Positions 53,024 to 62,836 of a DNA stretch of 64,000 nt are shown piece by piece. This DNA is from an uncultured Granulosicoccus sp. (GTDB lineage Bacteria; Pseudomonadota; Gammaproteobacteria; Granulosicoccales; Granulosicoccaceae). The DNA lies in assembly GCA_937924505.1 (NCBI GenBank), contig CALDSR010000057.1:13595-77594 (forward strand), written 5' to 3'. The position numbers were made by a program, and so were the translations under genes. The notes beneath the pieces are model-generated. The model was not told where the DNA came from. It ran no database searches and was given only the letters and a program-made list of their open reading frames with translations. Within the stretch, counting starts at the first letter, position 1; every line of letters starts with the position of its first letter.

Positions 53024-54476
53024 AGAATTATTGATCAACGTCACGCCGCAGGAAACGCGCGTCGCGACAGTCGAAAACGGCATGCTCACGGAGATCTGGA
53101 TCGAACGTGCGCAGAAGCTTGGTCTGGTCGGTACGATTTTCCAAGGTGTTGTCAAGCGTGTGTTGCCTGGCATGGAAGCAGCCTTCGTCGACATCGGTCT
53201 CGACAAGGCAGCCTTCTTACATGTCTCCGACGTGGCGGATGCGAATAAAAATACCGATGGAGAACGAAATCAATTGTCCATTGCCAATGTCCTCAAAGAA
53301 GGTCAACGGTTGGCAGTGCAGGTTATCAAGGATCCGCTCGGGACCAAGGGGGCGCGCGTTACCACCAATCTGACGGCACCGTCTCGGTATCTCGTCATGA
53401 TGCCTTTGGCAACAAGTGTCGGTGTATCAACCCGTATTGAACAGGAGGAGGAACGTGAACGACTTCGTGCTTTGACCGAGGACCTACGCGAGACGGACGG
53501 TTGTGGTTACATCATTCGCACCGCGGCCGAGGGTGTTGGCCGTGATGCACTAATCGATGACATGAACTATCTGGCCAAAGTCTGGAAAGGCGTACAAGAG
53601 CGACGCGCTACTGCTGCTGCTGGCTCGATCATCTTTCGGGATCTGCCGCTGGTACAGCGCATGATGCGTGATCTGAGTCGTGGCGGCGTCGAGCGAATTC
53701 GCATCGATTCGCGTGAGACCTATCACCAGTGTGTAACATTTTGTGAAGAATATGTGCCCGAACTTTGCGCGATAATTGAACATTATCCGGGTGAGCGCCC
53801 GATATTTGACTTACACGGTGTAGAGGATGAAATAGACAAGGCTCTGAATCGCAAGGTGCTGCTCAAGAGCGGCGGATATCTGATCATTGACCAAACGGAA
53901 TCAATGACGACGATCGATGTCAATACTGGAGCTTACGTTGGTCGTAAAAACCTTGAAGAAACCATCTTCAAGACTAACCTTGAGGCAGCGCAGTCAATTG
54001 CTCGACAGCTGCGCTTGCGCAATCTTGGTGGCATTATCATTATCGACTTCATCGACATGGCCGTCGGTGAGCACCGCCGGCAGGTTATGCGAGCACTCGA
54101 GAAGGGGCTCGAACGTGATCATGCTCCTACTCAGGTCAGTGAAGTCTCTGAGCTGGGTTTGGTGGAAATGACACGCAAACGGACGCGCGAGAGTCTGGAG
54201 CAGGTGCTGTGTAGCGAATGCACAGTCTGCGGCGGACGGGGAATGCAAAAAACGCTCGAGACAGTCGGTTTCGAGGTGACACGCGAAATTATTCGCCAGG
54301 TAAGACAATTTGAAATCGATTCAGTTACTGTTCTGGCAGCAAGCGATATTGTCGAATGGTTTACTGAAGAGCGTTCGGCAGATCTCGCTGAGTTGGAAGA
54401 CTTCGCCGGTGTGCCGATTCGTTTACAAGCGGAACAGTATTACACTCGTGAACACTTTGACGTGGTCCTGCAATGA
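53016..54476 (+). CDS. rng: Ribonuclease G
   Basis: A 486-residue endoribonuclease. The start is ATG 53016 (MSEELLINVTPQETRVA), which overlaps the maf stop; an upstream TTG is not used by relatives. An S1 domain lies at about residues 38-120. The catalytic aspartates are in TIDVNTGAYVG (near 301) and IIIDFIDMA (near 345). The zinc-link CSECTVCGGRG is near 403-413. It trims 16S rRNA and decays mRNAs. The length and lack of a C-terminal scaffold fit RNase G rather than RNase E. Confidence 0.95.
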   Translation: MSEELLINVTPQETRVATVENGMLTEIWIERAQKLGLVGTIFQGVVKRVLPGMEAAFVDIGLDKAAFLHVSDVADANKNTDGERNQLSIANVLKEGQRLAVQVIKDPLGTKGARVTTNLTAPSRYLVMMPLATSVGVSTRIEQEEERERLRALTEDLRETDGCGYIIRTAAEGVGRDALIDDMNYLAKVWKGVQERRATAAAGSIIFRDLPLVQRMMRDLSRGGVERIRIDSRETYHQCVTFCEEYVPELCAIIEHYPGERPIFDLHGVEDEIDKALNRKVLLKSGGYLIIDQTESMTTIDVNTGAYVGRKNLEETIFKTNLEAAQSIARQLRLRNLGGIIIIDFIDMAVGEHRRQVMRALEKGLERDHAPTQVSEVSELGLVEMTRKRTRESLEQVLCSECTVCGGRGMQKTLETVGFEVTREIIRQVRQFEIDSVTVLAASDIVEWFTEERSADLAELEDFAGVPIRLQAEQYYTREHFDVVLQ

Positions 54477-54488
54477 TGGGCCGCACAG

Positions 54489-57400
54489 ATGATTGTCAAG
54501 CTCGCACGCCCCCTCGTGCGCCTGTGCCATATCGTAGCTGGCACACTACTGATATTGCTGGCTGTTTTCACCCTTATCGCGCGATTGGGCCTGCCGCTGG
54601 TATCCGATTACAAGGGCAACATCGAAGCACGGGTTAGTGATTATCTGAAAAGCCCGGTGGTCATTGGTGAGCTTGATGTACGTTGGACCGGCTTGGGCCC
54701 GATTTTGTTTGCGGAAAATGTCTCTGTTATCGAGTCCGCAAATCGTCAGGTTACTGTCGATGAATTACTGATTGATCTTGATGTGCTGCGAACCGTGGTG
54801 CGCGGTACTCCGGTAATCAATGAAATGACCCTGGTTGGCACCGACCTCGCGATCGAGACAACGCGCGAGGGCGAAGTGTTGATGCACGGTATGGAGGCGG
54901 TACCTGGTCGTTTTTCGAGACGAAATCATGCGCCTTCACCCAAGCCCGCGAGAAAAGTCGGTGGCGGTGTGGATCTGTTTGCCTGGTTGCTTAATGCCCG
55001 AAAGGTTGGGCTGCTCGATACGCGCCTGACCTTCATTGATGGTCAGGCAGAGCAAAGCCTGGTTTTGGACAACGTCAATATCAGGGCCGAGAATATTGGC
55101 GATTTTCATCAACTGCGTGTCGATCTCAATTTGCCAGAATCGCTTGGTGGTGCGTTGGAGGCGGGTATCGACCTTGAAGGTTCGCCCCGAGATCTGAACT
55201 CTGCCGATGGGAATATCTACATCAAGTCCGATGCGATCAAGACATCGGGCTGGTTGGAGTTGTTCTCGAGAACACCACTGATGCCAGATAATCTCTTCCA
55301 GCTCGAACACGTGAGTGCGGATGTCGGCTTTGAAGTCTGGGGGCGCTGGAAGCAGGGGCATGTGGATAATATCCGTGGCCAATTCACGGCAAGTCAGCTT
55401 GTTGATAGTCGTCGTGACGAGCCATTGCTCGATGAAGTGACCGGTGATCTAACCTATCGGCGCGGTACGGACGCTGTCAGCCTGCATGCGGACTCGCTGG
55501 TGTTTGTCCATGACTCACAAAGAGCCTCTATCAATGACGTGACGCTGAATCAATCGTTCGATGATCGATCGGTTGCGCTGTCTGCGAGCGGAGAAAGCAT
55601 GCCCTTGGCACTCGTGTCCAATCTGCTCGCTTCAGTTATGGCTGAGCACAAGTCAGGTCGTATAGTCAAGGAAGCGCAGCCGTCCGGTACGCTCAATGAC
55701 TGGGAAGTTGCCGTCAGTGGAATCGGTGCCGATCAGACCGTCGATATCACGGCTACGGTTCAAGATCTTGTGATCAAGGCAACACCTGAAAATCCTGGTT
55801 TTGGTCCGATCAACGGGTCGATAGAAGTTGTCGACAGCTTGGGTAATGCGACGCTGGCTGGTCGAGCCGTGCCGTTTGAATGGCCACGCTTGTTTTCTGA
55901 TTCGCAAATAACCGACAGTTTCGCAGCAAAGCTGGATTTTGACCTGCGAAATGTCAAGAACATGAAGGTCAGTGGTTTGGTCAATGTTGATGACGACGGT
56001 ATTGAGTCTGAAACACGGCTTCGGGTCTCTGTCGGCAAGAGCCGACCACTGCATCTTGATGTACAAAGTCGCTATAGCGTCGCTGATCTCGAAAGCGTGG
56101 CGCCCTGGGTACCAACGAAATTGTTATCCGAGAAAGCACAAAACTGGTTCAGGAATGCCTTTAAGGGTGGCGCAGCACGAAATGGCAGTCTGTTGTTTTT
56201 TGGCCGACCCTCGGAATTCCCGTTCGATGAAGGCGAAGGTGTCTTTCGTGCTGGAATGGATATTGAAAACGGCGCGATCGAGTTCAAATCTGATTGGCCA
56301 GTCGTCTCAAATGTAAGTGGGCGATTGACCTTTAATGGTCGTGGCATGACAGGCTTGGTTGAAACCGGACGGCTGGACCAGTTTGATATCAGTCAGGCGC
56401 GTGTCTACATTGATGATCTGAAAAATGCAGTGGTGCGAGTTGATGGCAGTGGGAGTAGTAAATTGCCAGAGATGATTCGATTTGCCAACACAGGCCCGCT
56501 CAAACAGATTCTGGAGCCGGCATTGGGGTCACTCATAACGACCGGGCAGGCGGACATGGATGTCGAATTGAGTATCCCCTTGAAGCGCCGTGACGGGCCA
56601 GACGCACCGCAGTTAAGTGTCAATGGGTCGATCTTTCTTAATAACAACACGGTACGTGTTGACCCGGCCGATATTGATTTGAAAAAAGTGCGTGGTGCGG
56701 TCAACTTTGATCAGCACGGGATACGAATCAATAATTTGAAAGCGCGATGGCTTGATCATTTGGTTGGGATAAATGGCATAACCCGTGGCAGGAAAGAAAA
56801 TGGAGTAACGACGCTCAGTTTGCAAGGAGCCCTGCGAGCCAGTGACGTGCTGGTTCACTATAAAAGCACATTGGATCAATTTGTTCGTGGCACATCGAAC
56901 TGGAGTGCAGAACTGTCTGTACCGCACTCTCCTGAGAAGCTTGCAAGCACCGGAATATCTTTGACCGTTGGCAGCGATCTGGTCGGAACTGCCCTGCTTG
57001 TGCCCGCGCCTTTGTCCAAGTCATCGGCATCAAGTAGTAATATCCGTTTGGCGACTAAAATTATTACGGACGGCACAGAATTGTCGTGGGATTTCGATTA
57101 TGCCGATTTGGTGAACGGTAATTTCGTACTTGAAGAAACCAAATTCAAATCCTTATCAATCGGTCTTGGTGCGACGAAGGCTATCGCTCAGGAGGATGAG
57201 GGGATTCGTCTTGATGGCTCGATACGGCAGGCATCACTAGGGGATTGGGTTGATACTGTCAATCAGTACCGAGAATCCTTGCCACAACCAGGTACCCGGG
57301 ACGATATCCTGCCCATATCGGGGAATATCAACACCGCCTCCTTGCTCGCTGGCACTGATAATCTCGGACCTGCGCGTTTGCGAATCAATAGTGATGATAT

Positions 57401-58445
57401 CTATCTTAATGCGGTCATCAACAATGATTTCGTGCGTGGCAGTATCCGTTATCCGCGACGTCTTGAAGAGAAGGAAGTATCAGCCAAGGTGCGTTTGAAT
57501 TTTATCGACAAACGGGTGCTTGCCGCATTTGAAGCAGAGGAAGGCGAGGAGGAAGAAGAGCCCATCGATCCTCGGGAATTGCCACCGATAGAAGCGCGAA
57601 TCAGTGAAGCTAACTGGGATTCCTTGCGGCTCAGAGACATCAATATCAAGACTCGTCCTGACATACTTGGATTGAATGTCGATACACTCGGTTTTGCTTA
57701 TCGTAGTATGCAGCTTGTTGGTCGTGGCCACTGGCGCTTACGCGATGTGCAAGGCATCAATCCGGCGCTGGCTGGTCAACATCTAACGAATTTGGTCTTG
57801 ACATTACAAAGTGATGATTTTGGTAGTGGTCTGATCGATCTGGGTCTGCCAGATTTGGTCGCTGAAGGTTCAGGCATTGTTGAAAGTCGCTTGTCATGGA
57901 ATGGCCCTGCTTACAAGCCTGACCTTGCCATGCTTGACGGGACCATCAAGGTTGATCTCGAACGAGGCCGTCTTGTGCAGCTCGAACCAGGAGCCGGGCG
58001 TCTGTTTGGTCTCTTTGCCCTGGAAGAAATTCCCCGCCGTCTTGGAGGCGACTTCAAGGATCTGACAGCTGATGGCTTGTCATTTCAGCGATTGACCGGT
58101 GACATCGAGATGAACAATGGTGTTGCAGATGCTCGATTGATCCAATTGACAGGACCGATTGGCGTGGTGGACATCATTGGCAAAACCGATTTGCTGAATC
58201 AACAGTTCGATAACCGTATTACTGTGCTGCCGAGGGTTAGTGCCGCGCTACCGATAATCGGCGTTATTGCTGGCGGTGCGAGTGCTGGTGTTGGCGCACT
58301 GATAGCCGGCGGTCTTTTAAAAGCTGTCGGCATTGATCTGGATCGGATTGGGTACCGAGAATTCAGCCTTACAGGAAGTTGGGAAGAACCTAATTTCCAA
58401 TCGGTTCCGCTGTCGATATCGATACCCGATTCACGTCAGTGGTAG
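54489..58445 (+). CDS. yhdP: YhdP family AsmA-like lipid-transport protein
   Basis: A 1318-residue protein with one N-terminal span (about 12-38) and a giant periplasmic beta-groove region. VGELDVRWTGLGPILFAENV opens the DUF3971 part, and the AsmA-like C-terminal part has LEPGAGRLFGLFALEEIPRRL and NQQFDNRITVLPRVSAALP. In enterics YhdP, with TamB and YdbH, moves phospholipids to the outer membrane. It follows rng after 12 bases, as in many relatives. Confidence 0.93.
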   Translation: MIVKLARPLVRLCHIVAGTLLILLAVFTLIARLGLPLVSDYKGNIEARVSDYLKSPVVIGELDVRWTGLGPILFAENVSVIESANRQVTVDELLIDLDVLRTVVRGTPVINEMTLVGTDLAIETTREGEVLMHGMEAVPGRFSRRNHAPSPKPARKVGGGVDLFAWLLNARKVGLLDTRLTFIDGQAEQSLVLDNVNIRAENIGDFHQLRVDLNLPESLGGALEAGIDLEGSPRDLNSADGNIYIKSDAIKTSGWLELFSRTPLMPDNLFQLEHVSADVGFEVWGRWKQGHVDNIRGQFTASQLVDSRRDEPLLDEVTGDLTYRRGTDAVSLHADSLVFVHDSQRASINDVTLNQSFDDRSVALSASGESMPLALVSNLLASVMAEHKSGRIVKEAQPSGTLNDWEVAVSGIGADQTVDITATVQDLVIKATPENPGFGPINGSIEVVDSLGNATLAGRAVPFEWPRLFSDSQITDSFAAKLDFDLRNVKNMKVSGLVNVDDDGIESETRLRVSVGKSRPLHLDVQSRYSVADLESVAPWVPTKLLSEKAQNWFRNAFKGGAARNGSLLFFGRPSEFPFDEGEGVFRAGMDIENGAIEFKSDWPVVSNVSGRLTFNGRGMTGLVETGRLDQFDISQARVYIDDLKNAVVRVDGSGSSKLPEMIRFANTGPLKQILEPALGSLITTGQADMDVELSIPLKRRDGPDAPQLSVNGSIFLNNNTVRVDPADIDLKKVRGAVNFDQHGIRINNLKARWLDHLVGINGITRGRKENGVTTLSLQGALRASDVLVHYKSTLDQFVRGTSNWSAELSVPHSPEKLASTGISLTVGSDLVGTALLVPAPLSKSSASSSNIRLATKIITDGTELSWDFDYADLVNGNFVLEETKFKSLSIGLGATKAIAQEDEGIRLDGSIRQASLGDWVDTVNQYRESLPQPGTRDDILPISGNINTASLLAGTDNLGPARLRINSDDIYLNAVINNDFVRGSIRYPRRLEEKEVSAKVRLNFIDKRVLAAFEAEEGEEEEEPIDPRELPPIEARISEANWDSLRLRDINIKTRPDILGLNVDTLGFAYRSMQLVGRGHWRLRDVQGINPALAGQHLTNLVLTLQSDDFGSGLIDLGLPDLVAEGSGIVESRLSWNGPAYKPDLAMLDGTIKVDLERGRLVQLEPGAGRLFGLFALEEIPRRLGGDFKDLTADGLSFQRLTGDIEMNNGVADARLIQLTGPIGVVDIIGKTDLLNQQFDNRITVLPRVSAALPIIGVIAGGASAGVGALIAGGLLKAVGIDLDRIGYREFSLTGSWEEPNFQSVPLSISIPDSRQW

Positions 58446-58448
58446 ATC

Positions 58449-59237
58449 ATGAAAAGAATCGCCGCGGCAGTAGCTATCTTGTGGGTGACATTCAACAGCG
58501 CTGGCGCGCATGATTGTGCGGCGACTGAGCAATGCGCTCAGGTCGCTAATCAGGTAGTTCTTGATGGCGAGATGGTGCTGAAGACTCCGTTGGTATCTGT
58601 CAGCTCTACACCCTATCAGGACCTGCAATCGCTGATCGACTTCATTAACGCTCAACTGGTTTTTGCGGCAACGGTTACCGTTCGAGTCGATGTAGAAGAC
58701 GGACCGCTATATGATCCGGCAACGGATGAAGTCTGGATGCCGATGTGGTTTGGTGACAGCATTGCATCGACCTTTGCCAGTGGTGATGACACGCTTGATG
58801 CGGCCGAGCAGCAGCAAATAGTCAATGATGTAGTTTTACATACACTGGTACATGAAGCGGGCCACGCGCTGTATGCCCAGGTTGACATACCAATGCTCTC
58901 ACGTGAAGAGGACGCGGTCGATGCACTGGCTAGTATCGTACTGCTTGAATTTCATGAGCGCGGTGATGAGGTCGTCTTGAATGCGGCTGAAATGTTTGGT
59001 CTGGAGAGTGATTCGGTAGAGTGGTTCGAAGCCGCTGATTTCTGGGACGAGCATAGTCTGGATATTCAACGCTATTACACATCAATCTGCCATGTCTATG
59101 GCAGTGATAGTGAAGGCAACGAAGAGCTTATCAATGAAGAGTATGGTCTGTCGGAGCAGCGAGCCGAAGCCTGCATAGAAGAATACGAATTATTGCGCGA
59201 CGGATGGCTGCAAGTACTAGAGCCGTATTTGAGATAG
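58449..59237 (+). CDS. Secreted DUF4344-like putative metallopeptidase
   Basis: A 262-residue secreted protein. A signal peptide ends near NSAGA and a Cys-rich start follows (CAATEQC). The zinc-type motif His135-Glu136-x2-His139 (HEAGHALYAQ) is followed by EEDAVDALASIVLLEF, which supplies a further acidic ligand; this layout matches the DUF4344 family. Peptidase activity is inferred. It starts three bases after yhdP, so it is probably cotranscribed. Confidence 0.82.
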   Translation: MKRIAAAVAILWVTFNSAGAHDCAATEQCAQVANQVVLDGEMVLKTPLVSVSSTPYQDLQSLIDFINAQLVFAATVTVRVDVEDGPLYDPATDEVWMPMWFGDSIASTFASGDDTLDAAEQQQIVNDVVLHTLVHEAGHALYAQVDIPMLSREEDAVDALASIVLLEFHERGDEVVLNAAEMFGLESDSVEWFEAADFWDEHSLDIQRYYTSICHVYGSDSEGNEELINEEYGLSEQRAEACIEEYELLRDGWLQVLEPYLR

Positions 59238-59552
59238 CGCCAGAGGAAGTCGTGCTTGCAGCCTTGGCTTGCTCAGCATCCGGTTAACATCAGGTCGCTC
59301 GTGTAACCATCACTGATGATCAACTGGCTCCGTAATTATCGGGCTTGGTTAACACCATCGTTTACATCCGGCTTACTGAACTTGACGCTCAGGCAAAGAC
59401 GTATTAATGTGCGCCCGTGCTGAACGGCGATGGCGTCGTCGTGAACCAGATCGAGCACAGCTTGCCGTCGTTTGACGGATTCTATCCTGCACGCCCGGAT
59501 GCTCTCGTTGGGCGTCATATCGGCACCTGGCATGGAATAGGATTCATCAACA
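59238..59552. other. Intergenic region before creatinase gene
   Basis: About 315 bases. A 65-residue minus-strand frame at 59336-59533 exists but has no ribosome-binding site or recognisable motif, so I do not call it. The promoter of the creatinase gene must lie here; no clear boxes are seen. Confidence 0.55.
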
Positions 59553-60770
59553 ATGCAAAATCAAGCAACACGCCCTGAATATTTCTCTCGTCACGACGGC
59601 GACAAAATTCTGCCTTTCTCAAATGCCGAGTACCAACGTCGGCTTGCGGCTCTTCGGCAAATCATGGTTGAGCATGACGTAGAGGCGACCGTGCTTACTT
59701 CCATGCATAATGTCGCCTACCATTCGGGCTTTCTCTACTGTGCCTTTGGACGTCCGTATGCCTGTGTCGTGACAGCGGATGCATGTACGGTTGTTTCCGC
59801 AAACATAGATGGAAGCCAACCCTGGCGCAGGTCAGTAGAAGGCAATGTCATATACACCGATTGGCGGCGCGACAACTATTGGCGTGCTGTGGCTGAGTTG
59901 GTTGGTAAGGCGAAACGCATTGGTATCGAATCAGATCACCTGACGATTGCCGGCCGTACAACGCTTGTGGAACTGCTCGGCACTCGTGAGCTAGTGGATT
60001 TGGCTAACGCGACCATGACCGCACGCATGATCAAGTCAGAAGAAGAAATAGCATTGATTCGTGAGGGAGCACGTATTGCCGATATCGGTGGAGCTGCCAT
60101 CCGCGATGCGATACACGCCGGTACCCGAGAAATCGATGTTGCGATGGCCGGTCGCAATGCGATGGAACTTGAGATTGCCCGTAGCCACCCTGGCAGTGAG
60201 CTGCGCGATAGCTGGGTATGGTTTCAATCAGGAATCAACACCGACGGCGCCCACAATCCCGTGACAACTCGTGCTCTCGAACACGGTGACATCCTGAGCA
60301 TGAATACATTTCCAATGATCTCCGGCTACTACACCGCACTCGAGCGCACCTTGTTTTTAGGTGAGCCAGATGTCGCCAGCCTTGCCCTATGGCGAGCCAA
60401 TGTAGACACGCACGAGCTTGGACTGTCACTGATAAAACCAGGCGTCAGCTGCGCCAGCATATGTGAAGAGTTGAATGAGTTTCTCGCCGAGCACGATTTA
60501 CTCCAGTACCGCTCCTTTGGCTACGGTCATTCATTCGGTGTACTAAGTCATTACTACGGACGAGAAGCAGGCCTTGAACTGCGTGAGGATATCGATACGG
60601 TTCTGGAGCCAGGAATGGTAATTTCAATGGAGCCGATGCTTTGGGTACCTCAGGGAACACCGGGTGCAGGAGGCTACCGCGAACACGATATTCTTGTTGT
60701 AGGCGAAGACGGTGCAGAGAATATAACTGGCTTTCCCTATGGGCCTGCTAACAACGTTATTAGTGCGTAA
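59553..60770 (+). CDS. Creatinase (creatine amidinohydrolase)
   Basis: A 405-residue M24-fold enzyme resembling Pseudomonas creatinase over its whole length. Shared stretches include YHSGFLYCAFGRPYACVVT, SANIDGSQPWRRSVEGN, FQSGINTDGAHNPVTTR, FPMISGYYTALERTLFLGEP, YRSFGYGHSFGVLSHYYGR and GLELREDIDTVLEPGMV. The enzyme hydrolyses creatine to sarcosine and urea and does not need metal, unlike aminopeptidase relatives. Sarcosine oxidase or creatininase genes are not in the window. The gene appears to be alone. Confidence 0.93.
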   Translation: MQNQATRPEYFSRHDGDKILPFSNAEYQRRLAALRQIMVEHDVEATVLTSMHNVAYHSGFLYCAFGRPYACVVTADACTVVSANIDGSQPWRRSVEGNVIYTDWRRDNYWRAVAELVGKAKRIGIESDHLTIAGRTTLVELLGTRELVDLANATMTARMIKSEEEIALIREGARIADIGGAAIRDAIHAGTREIDVAMAGRNAMELEIARSHPGSELRDSWVWFQSGINTDGAHNPVTTRALEHGDILSMNTFPMISGYYTALERTLFLGEPDVASLALWRANVDTHELGLSLIKPGVSCASICEELNEFLAEHDLLQYRSFGYGHSFGVLSHYYGREAGLELREDIDTVLEPGMVISMEPMLWVPQGTPGAGGYREHDILVVGEDGAENITGFPYGPANNVISA

Positions 60771-60980
60771 CCAGATTTTGGTGGCTTGTATTTCTGTGCG
60801 GTTACGCTGTAGAAATTCTGGTGCCGCTAAAGTGGTTCGGTAAATTGTCGGTATAAACATGAATTCTAAAAATTACTTTGGGCGCAGGCGTCAGTCTTTA
60901 CTAATTCCCAAAAATGTAGACACCGTATCCCCATAATGTCTACTCAGCCATGAAATTACCTGGACAGCATTTTAAAAAAA

Positions 60981-61676
60981 ATGAACAATCAGGCCAATAA
61001 ATTCCCCAATTATTGGAAGGTGTCTGTGTCTGGAAGTAAATCCCCAAAAGCGTTTTTAGCTGCCGCGTTGTTTTCACTTTGCGCTAGCCAGGTATTCGCT
61101 AATTCAAACCCCGACGCGGTGGGTGATTTGATAAATATGAATGTCGAAAAATCAAAGCCTTTGTTTGGTGATCACCAGAAAGTTTCGCGAGAGGAATTGA
61201 TAGAAATATTTCGCTCGGATAAATTGCTTTGCTATGGCATGTCAGATGAGGGTACGTGTGAATTTGTAGAAGTTGGGGATACGTTTCACTCAGATGGGTT
61301 CACTTCGGTTAATTTTTACTTGACCAGTCGTGATGGTTATGTAATTTCGAACTTGTTTGAATCCCAATGGAATGGTGACAAGTTATGTGCAAAAGGCGGC
61401 AGTCAACTAGCAATGATGGCGACGTATAAATCAACTGTTGCCAATCTCGACCAATCCGGAATGTACAGAAGTGACGATGTAAAAATACTGGTCAATCGCG
61501 CAATAGAGGAATCCTTCGAGGGTTACAGCGCGTGTGTTGAGTACATCAGGTCAAAAGATGCGCCGCATGTCTTGTTAGAGCTGTTGTACGTCGATGGTGT
61601 TCTGCAAGACTTGGAGGGGTATTCGGAAATAACGGTATTAGGCAAGGGAGATGGCAAGGTGAAATTGCACTTCTAG
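60981..61676 (+). CDS. Secreted hypothetical protein
   Basis: A 231-residue protein I do not recognise. A long N-region is followed by a hydrophobic core FLAAALFSLCASQVFA, which looks like a signal peptide cut before NSNP; a GTG further in would give a shorter, more normal signal. The mature part is acidic, with Cys residues in LLCYGMSDEGTCEF, KLCAKGG and YSACVEY. Its base composition is more AT-rich than the creatinase gene, as is the decayed region behind it. Confidence 0.7.
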   Translation: MNNQANKFPNYWKVSVSGSKSPKAFLAAALFSLCASQVFANSNPDAVGDLINMNVEKSKPLFGDHQKVSREELIEIFRSDKLLCYGMSDEGTCEFVEVGDTFHSDGFTSVNFYLTSRDGYVISNLFESQWNGDKLCAKGGSQLAMMATYKSTVANLDQSGMYRSDDVKILVNRAIEESFEGYSACVEYIRSKDAPHVLLELLYVDGVLQDLEGYSEITVLGKGDGKVKLHF

Positions 61677-61697
61677 GTTAGGTGCTTTCTGCCTAAC
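61677..61697. repeat. Short inverted repeat after the secreted hypothetical gene
   Basis: GTTAGG (61677-61682) and CCTAAC (61692-61697) form a six-base stem with a nine-base loop immediately after the stop. There is no T tract, so terminator function is uncertain. Confidence 0.4.
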
Positions 61698-61847
61698 GTC
61701 TGTCACCGATAGCGCAATAAGACTTGCGTTGGTCCAGAGCAATTTCGCTCTATCGGTATAGCCTAGGTTTCCCTGTAATATTTTGGCAGCAATATGATGA
61801 ATGCCTCTGCCAACCAGCTTGCTGCCAGGAGCTGTTGGTCAGTATTG

Positions 61848-62614
61848 TTAAAATGCTTTTTCAGTAACGTTCAGATTTTTGTTAATCAATAGCATATGAT
61901 TAACGGGTACTTCTTGCCAGCTATCGTCAGAACTCAATGGCTCGGAGCTAACAATTACGGCGTTGTCGCTGCTATCAGTTAACATTCTGCATAAACCATC
62001 TTCACATACATAACGCCTTCCTTGGTTGATCTACAGGCTTGACGCCTTATTGTCTTGATCAGATGTGTAACGACTAACAACGGCCTCTTGCCCGTTAGTG
62101 AGCACTAAATTCAAAAACGGTGGTGGCTCGGCGCATGTTCCTGCATCAAGCTTTTAACTATTTCCACTGCATCGTGCATGGCATTGGCCAAGGATTCGAT
62201 CGAGTCGTCGCCGGTTTGTTCGCGTAGTTGGTCCGGAATTAACGCAAACAAGTGTTCAGAATCGGTGCTGCCTTTTATGCTGTCATTCGCATCATCACTT
62301 AGCTTGTTGATCAAGGGGCGACGGACTTTCTTGAAGTTGCCTATATCACCGTTGTGACAAAAGCTCAGATTTTTCGATTTGAACGGGTGGCAGTTGAATT
62401 CACTAACACCCAAACCGTGTGTAGCAGCACGAACGTGTGCGACGATGCAGCCACTAGTGGTGACTCGAGATAAGTCATGTAGCTTGCCGTTATTCCATGC
62501 AGGCGTAATCGATCGGAAAATAGCAGCCTCTTTATCGTTGTTTGCGCACCAGGCGATACCAAAGCCGTCACCATTTAAAGGTTCGGAGTGCTCTTTTGCA
62601 AGCCCGGCCCTTGT
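61848..62614 (-). pseudogene. Class II glutamine amidotransferase, decayed
   Basis: Reading the minus strand from 62614 gives an open frame with EHSEPLNGDGFGIAW, ITPAWNNGKLHDLSR, VAHVRAATHG, VSEFNCHPFKSKNLSFCHNG and STDSEHLFALI, which are hallmarks of class II (YafJ-like) glutamine amidotransferases. This frame stops at about 62108. The rest of the protein continues in another frame (LNLVLTNGQEAVVSRYTSD, then GRRYVCEDGLCRML and SWQEVPVNHMLLI) with an in-frame TAG at 62031-62033. The N-terminus with the catalytic cysteine (normally Met-Cys) is missing. So at least one frameshift, one stop and a 5' loss are present. Confidence 0.85.
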
Positions 62615-62639
62615 CTATCCATGGAAGGGTAGTTTGAAT

Positions 62640-62801
62640 TGGTACAGAATATTGCGTAACGCGTTGTCTCTGTCCGTCAGAAAATTGGGTAACATCGCGC
62701 TCAATAAATTCACCTTTATGAATATTAAGTTTGGTACCTATAGCGCGATAAAAACTTCAAAGCACTTGGTCAGGTTTTTTGAACTGCAAAAGTGGCTCAG
62801 T
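62640..62801 (-). pseudogene. ABC transporter ATPase (PotA-like), N-terminal relic
   Basis: In different frames of the minus strand I read EPLLQFKK, then KNLTKCFEVFIAL, then LNIHKGEFIE, which align in order with the first 40 residues of PotA-type ATPases (PLLxFxNVTKxFGxxxAL and LDIxxGEFF). FSDGQRQRV a little further resembles an LSGGQRQRV signature, which would mean the middle is deleted. Stops and frame changes make it nonfunctional. The segment 62617-62700 could be assigned differently. Confidence 0.6.
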
Positions 62802-62836
62802 CGTTGGCTGCCCATGTAAGGCTGGCTCAGTTGTGG

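Noticed and set aside
59336..59533. 65-residue minus-strand ORF before the creatinase gene
   Set aside because: No ribosome-binding site, no motif and no operon context; it may be chance in a gene-poor gap.
62379..62819. 146-residue plus-strand ORF
   Set aside because: Antisense to the amidotransferase and ABC ATPase relics; open only because those frames are on the other strand.
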